A stretch of 64,000 nucleotides of DNA. It comes from Haematobia irritans. Lineage: Eukaryota; Arthropoda; Insecta; Diptera; Muscidae. The DNA lies in the NCBI RefSeq assembly GCF_050003625.1, contig NC_134398.1, positions 89,479,832-89,543,831 on the forward strand, written 5' to 3'. Shown one piece after another: positions 49,201-61,200 of this stretch. The notes under the pieces were generated by a model. It worked only from the letters and a program-made list of their open reading frames with translations. It had not been told where the DNA came from and did no database searches. A program made the position numbers and the translations under genes. Within the stretch, counting starts at the first letter, position 1; each line of letters opens with the position of its first letter.

Positions 49201-52200
49201 GACGATGGACAAAGTTTTTTCATATAGATCAAAACATTTTAGGTTGTGACCATGTTCTTTTAACTAGGAGAAAAACATTTTTAATGAATACCATAACATT
49301 TTAAATTGTGACCATTGTCTTTTCATTCAAACAAAATTCTTTTTATCAATATAATAACATTTTAGATGAGGACAATTATATTTTTCTTAGAACCATGTTC
49401 ACTGAGCCAACATGGTTGCAGGTTAAAATATTACATTGTCGCCGCAAAAATAGCTCCTATCATATTATTTTGCTCTTCGAATATGATTGTGACAATCATG
49501 TTTCTTCTCTGCGTGCAGGTATAGTTTTAAATATAGAATATTACATTTTGCCAAATTTGTGTAAGATCGGTTAATAAATAAGAGTTTCATAAAAAAAAAA
49601 TAGGAAAATCAGTCGACACGTACATATGGAAGCAATATCTAAATCTAAACCAATTTCGATAAAATGTTGCGTACTTTAACGGTGCTTAAAAAAAATATTT
49701 TGTGCTAAATGTTAAAGCGATCGGTTAGTAAATAAGCGCAATTATATAAAAACTGGTTGCGTTTATTGTTTTTAATGTTTTATTTTAATAATATTTACAT
49801 TGGCGATTTTTTGACGATTTTTAAAATGTAAGTGCCGATTATCATGAGTTTTTGGGAAAAAGTAACGATTTTTTAGAAAATTTTATTGGCAACCCTGGTG
49901 AGCAAAGAAAAGGAACAAAATAAATTTAGAAAATGAATAGATGATTCTAATAAGTGATGGCGTATTTTGTCGCTACAATTAATTAAACTTAAACTTAAAT
50001 CTAGAAATATCAAATTCGTAACACTGCCTCCAGTTAAACCTGTCCGTCAGGAACGGGCACAGAACACGTTGCCGTAAAGAGCCAATCGTTCGAGTCGTAC
50101 AACTTTAATCTGTCAATTGACCTCATAAAAGCCTTAGCAGCCAAATGTGTTTGGAACGTCGTTGCTGTTTAGGACCAAATATAAAGTGATTTTACTTAAT
50201 CTTAGAAAATTTCTTTAAAATTGGTAGAAATTTCGTGCACCATAGTAAAAAAAAATAAATTTACTGACGGTAAAGTTGTCTGAAGGGCCAAATCATGGTC
50301 AATTTTTCTACCATTTAAGAATAAATATCATTAAGTTTTATAAAATTGAACTGACTGGTATGACAAAATTTTGTAATATACGTGTAAGTAAAAATTTCGT
50401 TACTGACACGAAAAACTAACCAAATATTTGTAATTTCAAACTATATCATAGTACACCACTTTAAGTAAAATTTTTAACTAATTTTGAACTGCAAAAGAGT
50501 TAAAAATAATAATTATTACGAGATTTTCATAAAAATTTTGAAATTTGAACTAACTGGTTAGAAATGCGCTTAACTAGCCACGTCCATTACTACACATTCC
50601 AATGGAACTCTTTGTCTATACACGCAGAGAAGGAATATGATCACCTCAAACATGTTTCAAGAGCAAAATGTTATTTTTGTATGGTAACCATGTAACATGT
50701 TTGTCACTAAAATGTTATTTTCTCGTCAAATATAACCTGCTTGCCGAAATCAGATACATGATTTCCGAGAAAATAACATGGTTGCGAAAACCATGTTACA
50801 TGGTCACCACCCAGAAATAACATTTTGCTCTTAAAACATGTTTGAGGTGATCATATTCCTTCTCTGGGTGTACTCTTGCATATGATTTCGACTTTTTCGT
50901 GTTGAACCTTTCGTCTTGATGTACTTCTCGCAATTGGGTATCCATCCAGCAATTGATTTCCAACCCACACTGTTAGAAAAATATGTTTTTCATATGTTCC
51001 GATATAAACAAAATGTGTTTCGGGCACAATTTTTAAACACAATATATTTAAGTGCCAACATGTAATGTTCCTAAACTAACACTAAATGTTTGGCACACAT
51101 ATGTTAATATGTTAAAATATATTTTGTTTGGGGCATGAATGTTTCATAAAAATAATATGTTGAATGTAAACATATATAAATTTACAAATTTCGAGTAAAC
51201 ATATATATGTTTACAATTTCTGTGAAACGGTTGTATGTTGTTTCGGAAAACTGCTTTATGCTAAGGCCAAAAATTTGATATGCTTAAGTCTAAATATTAT
51301 TTAATTTGAATATTAGAACGAGTATTCAAAGTAAAGAGAATAGACACTCGGAACCAAGAGCATAGAGATTTGAAAAAAACAGCATGTGTTTTCGCCTTTA
51401 GAGGAGAATTTTATGTATGTGTGGACAAGTGTTTTGTTTATCATTTTGGTATTATGGACACACATTTTTTAACGTCCTTAAAGGTAAAAATGAAATTAAG
51501 TACAAAACACGATAAGTTTTAAAGGCATTTAACATAAAATGGTGTTAAATGCTAGTAAAAAACGGGTCACGCCTAAATAAATTTATGTGTACATTAAAAA
51601 ATTATTTATGTATGTTTATACTCTTCTTTTGTTAGAGTTTTTGATTTTCTTCCAAAATTTCAAACTTTTATACTAAAAATAGTTTTTTGTTATAAAATTG
51701 TTATTTTTGTAATAAAAAAAATAATATTTTATTCAAAAGCCATTTCGTTTATATCAAGCACTGTTTCTGACTGTAAATCTTTAATAACCCACATTTCGAA
51801 GTTTCATTATAAAAATGTAATATAGTATAAATGTCTAAATTACAAAAAAAAAATTGTTCGGTCTGAGCAGGAATTGAACCCACGACCCTTTGCATGCAAG
51901 GCAGACATGCTAACCACTGCTCCACGTGGCCAACAAATGTATGTTTCTTTTAAATAATGTTATGTTTGCATGGGCACGTGGGCGCTGCAAACTATGCTAT
52001 ATAAATGTAACTTATAACGATAATTGTCTACAGGTGACTATAACTGCTACGTAGCCCAGTGGATAGTGTGTTGGCTTACAAACTGTATGGTCCTCGGTTC
52101 GATTCTCCGTCCAGGCGAAGGTAAAATTTAAAAAATTTATAAAATTGAATAATTTCTTCAACATTATTTGTATTACAGAAAAAGGTACCAAGAACTAAAA

Positions 52201-55200
52201 ATTTCGTGGAAGTGAAAATTATGTTAGGGAATGAGCACAATCTTCTTTGGGGAAAGTTCTTCCAAGCATATAATATTTTTGGGCTCAAAATGCTTCCAAA
52301 CATATAATATGTTCACATAAAACAAAAATATCAATGTTTCGGCAGCATCCAATAATATATGTGCTTCCTGCAAAATATGTTTGGAACATATGTTAGAGAA
52401 GCGATTTTTTTGAGGGTGCACACGCAGAGAAGAAACATTATTGTCACGATCATATTCAAAGAGCAAAATAATATGATAGGATCTATTTTTACGGCGACCA
52501 TGTAACATTTTCACCTGCAACAATGTTGGCTCAGTGAACACAGTTCTACACCTTCAAAAAAATCGCTTCTTTAACATATGTTCCAAACATATTTTGCAGG
52601 AAGCACATATATTATTGGATACTGCCGAAACATTAATATGTTTGTTTTATGTGAACATATTATATGTTTGGAAGCATTTTGAGCCTAAAAATATTATATG
52701 CTTGGAAGAATTTTTCCCAAAGACGATTGTGCTCATTCCCTAACATACTCGTTATTTTCACTTCCACGAAATATATTTGTTCTTGTCACCTTTTTCTGTA
52801 ATACAAATAAAATGTTGAAGAAATTATTCACTTTTATAATTTTTTTAAATTCTACCTTTCTCCTGCACGGAGAATCGAACCGAGGACCATAGAGTTTGTA
52901 AGCCAACACACTATCCACTGGGCTACGTAGCTGTTATGGTCACCAGCAGATAATTATCGTTATAAGTTACATTTATATAGCATAGTTTGCAGCGCCCACG
53001 AGCCCATGCAAACATAACATTATTTAACAGAAACATACATTTGTTTGCCACGTGGAGCAGTGGTTAGCATGTCGTGGGTTCAATCACTGCTAAGACCGAA
53101 CACTTTTTTTTTAATTTATATTTATACTATATTAAATTTTTATAATCAATCTTCGAAATGTGGGTTATTAAAGATTTATAGTCAGTAACAGTGCTTGATA
53201 AATAAAAAATAAATAAAAAAAATACGAAATATTTTGTAATACAAAAATTTGTTACAATGGTTAAGACAGTCTCTTTGGGTATAGTTTTCGGAAGCACACT
53301 ATTAGTATAGAGGGATTTTTTGAACATTAAAGAACTGTTTCGAAATGAAAGAAACTTATTTTGATTTCACCATCATCACTATATGCACATATTCGGTCAA
53401 TATTGCCAAAAGGGAAACACTATCGCCTAATACCTCATTCACATTGCACTTCCAAAATCCACTTTAACTAGATTTTAACTTTCATTTGCCTTATAAATAA
53501 GGGATTTAAAATCAATTTTTAATAGATTTCGAGCCTAATGTGTATGAGGTATAAGCTTGAAATTAGAATAACTATCTTAATAAAGGTTAGAATTTTCATA
53601 TTTCATTAAAACATCCTTGCAATAATTATGAAATTATGCAATTGCAAACGTGGCTTACATAATGTACGGGATATTTTACCTTTATAAAGGTTTACTCAGT
53701 CTACCAGTCTATTGGAATGCCGGTTTACAGATATATGAAATCATAAATTAGGAAGAGCAACCTTCTTTTCAACAATTGCGAGCCCGTTAGAATCTGGGCT
53801 AGAACCTACGACTATGTATATCCCACGAGTCAACTACTACTAGACCCTCAAAAAATTCGCTTCTTTAACATATGTTCGAAACATATTTTGCAGGAAGCAC
53901 ATATATTATTGGATACTGCCGAAACATTAATATGTTTGTTTTATGTGAACATATTATATGTTTGGAAGCATTTTGAGCCCAAAAATATTATATGCTTGGA
54001 AGAATGTTTCCCAAAGACGATTGTGCTCATTGCCTAATATACTCGTAATTTTCACTTCCACGATATATTTTAGTTCTTGGCACCTTTTTCTGTAATACAA
54101 ATAATGTTGAAGAAATTATTCACTTTTATAATTTGTTTAAATTTTACCTGTCTCCTGCACGGAGAATCGAATCGAGGACTATACAGTTTGTAAGCCACCA
54201 CACGATCCACTGGACTACATAGCTGTTATAGTCACCAGTAGATAATTATCGTTATAAGTTACATTTATATAGCATAGTTTGCAGCGCCCACGAGCCCATG
54301 CAAACATAACATTATTTTACAGAAAGATACATTTGTTGGCCACGTAGAGCAGTGGTTAGCAAGTCTGCCTTGCATGCAAAGGGTCGTGGGTTCAATCCCT
54401 GCTCCGACCGAACACTTTTTTTTAATTTACACATTTATATTTATACTATATTAAATTTTTATAATGAAACTTCGAAATGTGGGTTATTAAAGATTTACAG
54501 TCAGTAACAGTGCTTGATATAAACGAAATTGACTGATTTTTGAATAAAATATTATTTGTTATTGCAAAAATAACAATTTTGTAACAAAAACCTGTTTTTG
54601 GTACAAAACTTTAAAATTTGGAAGGAATTAAAAACTCTAACAAAAGAAGAACATGGAGTCGAGTATAAACATACATAAATAATTTTATAATATAAATATA
54701 AATTTATTTAGGCGTGAACAGTTTTTTACTAGCATTTAACACCATCGCTCTAAAATGCCTTTTATTTTTCTTTATTAATTCATTTTAAATAAAATAAACT
54801 TTTTAAATTGTTTTAGGTGCAAAACTCGAACTTAATGCCCGCTTTTATATTTGAAGGTGTCCGTCAACTCCTCGTGGACTACTTATTAATAAAGAGGAAC
54901 TAAACTTTGTTTTTATACATTTTACTGTGTAATTTTTCAATATTTCCTCCTTATTTCGTTTTAGTGTCCCCTTTCGTTATTTTTATACCCACCACCATAG
55001 AATGGTGACGGGGGTATAATAAGTTTGTCATTCCGTTTGTAACGCATCGAAATATCGATTTCCGACTATATAAAGTATATATATTCTTGATCAGGGAGAA
55101 ATTCTAAGACGATATAACGATGTCCGTCTGTCTGTCTGTCTGTCTGTCTGTCTGTTGTAATCACGCTACAGTCTTCAATAATGAAGCAATCGTGCTGAAA

Positions 55201-58200
55201 TTTTGCACAAACTCGTCTTTTGTCTGCAGGCAGGTCAAGTTCGAAGATGGGCTGTATCGGTCCAGGTTTTGATATAGTCCCCATATAAACCGACCTCCCG
55301 ATTTGAGGTCTTGGGCTTATAGAAACCGTAGTTTTTATCCAATTTGCCTGAAATTTGAAATCTGGAGGTATTTTGTGACCGTTAAGAGGTGTGCCAAAAA
55401 TGGTGAGTATCGGTCCACGTTTTGGCATAGCCCCCATATAGACCGATCTCCCGATTTTACTTCTTGGGCTTATAGAAACCGCAGTTTTTATTCAATTTAC
55501 CTGAAATTGGAAATCTAGAGGTATTGTAGGACCACAAATACGTGTGCCAAAAATTGTGAGTATTGGTCCATATTTTGGTATAGCCCCTATAGACCCATCT
55601 CCCGATTTTACTTCTTTGGCTTATAGAAATCGCAGTTTTTATTCAATTTAGCGGAAATTGGAAATCTAGAGGTATTGTAGGACCACAAATACGTGTGCCA
55701 AAAATTGTGAGTATCGGTCCATGTTTTGGTATGTTCCCCATATAAAACAACCTCCCGATTTGGGGTCTTGGGCTTATAGAAACCTTATTTTTTATCCAAT
55801 TTGTCTGAAATTGGAAATCTAGAGGTATTTTAGGACCATAAAGAAGTGTGCCGAAAATGGTGAGGATCGGTCCATATTTTGGTATAGCCCCCATATAGAC
55901 CGATTTCCCGATTTTACTTCTTGGGCTTCTAGAATCCGAAGTTTTTATCCTATTTGCCTGAAATTGGAAATCTAGAGGTATTTTCGGGTCATAAAGAGGT
56001 GTGCCGAAAACGGTGAGTATCGGTCCATATTTTAGTATAGCCCCCATAAGAACGACCTCCTGATTTAACTCCTTGGGTTACTAGAAACCGTAGTTTTTAT
56101 CTGATTTGCCTGAAATTGTAAATATTCTGGTATTTTAGGCTCACAAAAACGTGTATCGGATTAGGTTTTTATAGGTCCATTTGGTAATGCCTCCATATAG
56201 ACCGACTTCACTTCTTGAGGGTGTAGAAGGCGCACTGATGATGAAAATTGCTTGAAACTCAATGTAAAATTTCCAGATTTTACTTCTACAGATTTAAGAT
56301 TTCAAATCAAGACTTTATTTTATAATTTTCTTGCACACTTACAAGAGATGTTAATGATTCCTCTAAAACTCAAACAAAAATGGTTCTTATAAATCCAGAA
56401 TCTGATATAGTCCTCATGGATGAAATCTTTAAATTTATCTTCGTGAAGTGTCCTCAAGTCCTCAAGCCCTCCTGAAATTTCAAAGGAAACCCTAATATTT
56501 GGTTCATGGTGGTGGGTATTTAAGATTCGGCCCGGCCGAACTTACTGCTGTATATACTTGTTATGAGGACCCCTGATTTCTTTTAACGAACCAAGAAAAA
56601 AACTTGTGCCCATAATGCCAAAATGATAAACAAAACACATGTCCACACATACATAAAATGCTGCTCTCAAAGCGAAAACATATGCTGTTTGTTTTTCAAA
56701 TGTCTATTCTCTTGGTTGCGAATGTCCATTTACTTTATTCAATTTAAATAATATTTAGTGGGTATTAAGTTCGAGTTTAGCCGCTAAATAGCCGAAATAT
56801 ACCACACATATTATGTTTTGGGTCAATTTGACCCACCCATACAATCTCAACGTAATTTAAAAAAAAATATGGATGTTTATTTAGTTCAAATTACTTTTAT
56901 TGTTGACGATGTATTTTTAAATCAAAATATGTACATAAATACAAAAATTCATTACATAAGTATCAGAAATTATAATATATAGCAGTCTTTTATTGAAAAT
57001 TTTTGCAAACTATATTGCTGTGTTCTTTGCAAACAAAGTGATTGCAAGTGTTGCACACAGTTGAATATTTGTTAGCGTTTTTTTGTTTGTTGGCAAAAGA
57101 AACAACGATGCCTCTTTCGTGAAGTTCCAGGGCTTTCAATATTACACTGAGATGAGGTTGCTTCTGAGGACTGATGGGGCTGTTGGATACTTTTGACAAC
57201 GTTTTTAGCCGTTGCGCCGTACGGTAGTTCCTCCCTTCGCAAAATTTGGGGCTTGATCATCTGGTTTGCAAGATCTTCCAGAAAAAGCCTGCGCTTAAAA
57301 AGCTTGTTGGAATTCTAGGAAGGATTTATTTCTGTCCATATGACATAAGCGTTGTATGCTGAAGCATCTATGATATTTGAAAATAATGCAATCTGCCAAA
57401 GTTTAGTTTGACGTTTGCACGTATAGTTAGCTACAAGTTGGTGAAGTGCATCTACTCCAGCCTTAGTTTTATTGTAATGAAGTATTATGTCGGGCTTTTT
57501 CTTATCTTCATCACTTACAGCAGCAGAATGATGAAGAGAGCTAAGCGCAATTACGAACTTATACTTCTTGGGTACATAGGACACAACAGTTAGATTTTAT
57601 GTCCGTAACCCTGGATATCGCGAGTTTAGAAGGACCAGGCGCATGTGACAAGATTTGATAGCGAGGAATTTTGCCGATGAAACTGATGGTTGATTTTGCC
57701 AAAGCACAGTTTCATCTTTTGATAACAAAAATTTGTGTATTGGCTTCTTGAGCTGTGCAGTCTCCAAGTACACTTTCTACATTTTTACTAAAAGATATAT
57801 CCGACTCATCAACTCCTTTCTCACTGACACAAAATCTTCATCATCATCCCTATCGTCAAAAATATCGTCATCCTCGTCATTCAGAATTCATCATTGTTGA
57901 GAACCTACTCAAAATACAATAACTTGCCTAACATCGTAGTTACATATATTTATTACGAAAAAATATTACTTTGTTTCCTTGAGCCATTTCTGGTAATTTA
58001 CGTCTATTCTCTATGACAAGCAAAATTCAACTGCAGGAGTTTTATACTGGTCGAGAATAGACTTGTGTGTCTAAGCGAGAAACGGGGATTCCCCTTTTTC
58101 GCACCACAAATACAGATTCCTTTGCAAGTCTGTTGACAAGGTGATAGCAGGAGACGTTTTTGTACAAAAATACCCCTTCAAAGTCAAGAATCAGTGCATA

Positions 58201-61200
58201 AAACAACAAACACAGCAAAGTAATAGTAGACCGCTGTGCTCCCGCTCTCACCTTCTCTTCATACATCTTAATTGATAGCATCATGGCAGTCGCAATACAC
58301 ATATCGATAACTCAATAACATTCTGTGAATACCGATCATGCATAATATTCATTTTGCTATTTTACCTCATTAAATTCGCACACAAACTATTGGTGGATCA
58401 AATTGACCCAAAACATAATAAGTGTTACAAAAACATAAATATCGGGTCACCGTTGAAACGAAAAAATTTGTTTGTATTGTTTCTATGCAAAAACGTTGGT
58501 TTTAAATAACTTTATGAATAGAAAAAGCACCAGCTCATTCCATTAATCCTAAGCAGAATTATTAAGAGATTTCTTTTGAAATTGGGTCATATTGACCCAA
58601 ACATAGCAGAAGGGTTAATAATCCATTTTATGGAATACAAACTTTGTGAAAATTTACTTTGGGCTATTCCCCATCAAGTTATAATGAAATCTGCAACAAA
58701 TATGTATAATTTTATGCCTTTTTTTACTGATTTAGTTTTCACTTTAGTGAAAAAATTACGATTTTAGCGGCTAAACTCGAACTCAATACTCACCTTATCA
58801 TAAAACAGTTTTCCGAAACAACATACATAAATTGTTCTCTTTTGATTCTTTCGCTGTGTTATGTTGATATCTTTTGTCAACTCTCCCGGTTTCCATCTCT
58901 ATTTCTTTCTCTATACTCTCTCTCTCTCTCTCCCTGTCGCTTTGAATAAAATAACATATGTATGTTTAGTCGAAATTTGTAAATTTATATATGTTTGCAT
59001 TCACACATATGATTTTTATGAAACATTCATGCCCCAAACATAATATATTCTAACATATTAACATAGATGTTCTAAACATTTAGTGTTAGTTTAGGAACAT
59101 TATATGTTTGCACTTAAATATATTGTGTTTTAAAATTGTGCCCAAAACACATTTTGTTTATATCGGAACATATGAAAAACATATTTTTCTAAGAGTGTAA
59201 GAAAAATATAAAGTTTTATAATATTGATAAAAATAATATTGTTTGAATCGAAAAACAATGGTCACGATCTAAAATGATTCGTCAAAAATGTGTTTTTCTT
59301 CCATTTAAACAAACATGGTCACAATCGAAAATGTTATGATCTTTATGAAAAACAAAACTTTTTAGTCTTCGAAAAAAGGACGTCACTTGAGAAAAAAGCC
59401 CAAAATTAACTTTATCTATTTATTAACTAATTCCTTGTTTATTTGTATTTTTACTGTCATGCAAGCTAATCATTTAATATTTACGTCGTGCCCATCAAAT
59501 GTACTTCCTCATTAAATAGATAACAAATTTTCATAAAAATAACGACCAACATTTCTGAAAATAGAAAACATCAAATTGAACACCGATTTCATAAAAACAA
59601 TGTAATTTCTTCATCAATTTGATGAAGATCTTTTTCATTTATTTGATGTACTTTTCTTTTAGTGTAGACTATCCCATTGAGCCCAGTATTATTTCATAAG
59701 TTGGCTGTGATTTCTTTCTTGCTAGGTTTTTTATCTTCTTCCTTTGCCGAAATAATTTTGCTCAAGGCGATGGATGGAATGCCTCTTCTTGTTCTTCACT
59801 TCCCTGGAACTTTGGACCTTTGTGCGTCAATTTAAGGAGACTATTGTCAATGCTGGCGAAGCTTGGAACAAATCGTCTGTCATAGGTGCATAAACAAAGG
59901 AAGCTGCACAATTCATGGAGATTTCAAGGACGTGGTCAATCTCTAACAGCCTGGACTTTGTCTTCATTGGAGGATGTGCCCTTTGCCGTCACATGATGAC
60001 CCAAGTACTTAACTTCTCGCTGGAAAATGAAGCACTTCTTTGCGTTCAGTCGTAGACCAGCAGCTGACAATTTCTGGATATCATCCTTCAAGTTCTTAAT
60101 ATTTGGTACTGATAAAGTACATCTCAAATCAGTTTCACCATGAAGGCAAGGCCGATATTTTGACTTTCTATCTAAAAGAGACGAAAAGTAAAAACAGTAA
60201 AACAGTTACATAGGTTAGGTTGGTTAGGTTAAAGTGGCAGCCCGATTAAATTTCAGGCTCACTTAGACTATTCAGTCCATTGTGATACCACATTTATCTA
60301 AAAGTACCTATTACATATGGGCACTTCTAGTCTTAACCACTGAACCTTCTCTATTATTTACTTTTGTGGAACCAACCAGATTGCTCCAAAAACATTAACA
60401 AACTGCTTAAGTTAACGTTTTCCAGGTCAGCCAGTAATCTAAAGCTATATGCTCCTAAAATTCGCTTACGCCTTACACAAAAAGCAGGACACTCACACAA
60501 GAGGTGTTTAATTGATTCCTTTTCCTCCACATCATGACAGCTTATACAATAGTCATTTTGCAATGCAATTTTCCCATCGAATATTGGCCATAATAACAGC
60601 CTTCTCACAACAGTTACATAGATAGTTGACGAAAATTTTATCAAAATGTTTAAAATGCTTGAAAACAAAAGTGGATACAAGTTCCGATATTTCAGCCAGA
60701 AATTTAGCAGTTGCAAATAATGGTAGTGAACGATCAATATTGGAAAACCTATAACAAATTATGGAATTGCACGTAACATCCACTCTTTTCTCACTTTGGT
60801 TATAAATTAACTTTTAGAAATGTTTCGTACGTTCTTTTATAGTACGTATGTATATTGTTGATATTTCGTGGAACTTACAAAATTGTGTTGTTTTAACGAA
60901 TTTAATAATACAAAACCTGTTCAACTTAAATGACGCAGCGCTCCCCACACTTGGAACCTCGTGGTGCCCAACCAGGGAAGTGCTGTCCTAAACATTTATT
61001 TACTAGCCAAATGTCACATATTTATAATTGTGTTAGAATACAAACAAATAAAAACATGTTTGTAATTTATTTGAATATTACAACCTAAACATGTATTTAT
61101 GTGCAAAATATGTAAGTCGGAAATTGTATACTTACTCATAGATCGATTCGATTTGTTTTGATGCCACAAGAAGAAAAAAATTTAGATAAAAACAAGTAAG

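Larger units (their letters stand above)
50968..52418 (-). mobile_element. Family B element, uninterrupted copy (1451 bp)
   Basis: In reverse orientation it starts CACCCTCAAAAAAATCGCTT and ends TTTTTCTAACAGTG. Both flanks are CA instead of the usual TA. It contains both tRNA-like modules and serves as the reference for the empty sites of several insertions. No transposase frame, so it depends on another element for movement. Confidence 0.85.
56757..58795. mobile_element. GTTCGAGTTTAG-type MITE split by piggyBac
   Basis: Left GTGGGTATTAAGTTCGAGTT TAGCCGCTAAA and right TTTAGCGGCTAAACTCGAAC...CTCAC are the same TIRs as in 18416-18634. The host family B copy has lost about 24 bp around the site. 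Confidence 0.7.
53843..59197 (+). mobile_element. Family B element with nested insertions
   Basis: Starts GACCCTCAAAAAATTCGC after TA (53841-53842) and ends ATTTTTCTAAGAGTG before TA (59198-59199). The parts in between follow the uninterrupted copy at 50968-52418. Interrupted by modular repeat 54983-56562 and by a GTTCGAGTTTAG-type MITE (56757-58795) that itself carries a piggyBac remnant. A TC-rich run (CTCTCTCTCTCTCTCC) lies at about 58912-58936. Confidence 0.82.

Noticed and set aside
51857..52117. Functional tRNA genes
   Set aside because: B-boxes are good, but acceptor and anticodon stems do not pair fully, and the modules sit at fixed places in a repeat family.
55066..56047. Repeated peptide frames with PKYGPILTIFGT-like units
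   Set aside because: They are translations of the 150-160 bp modules of a non-coding repeat, and the same occurs in every copy.
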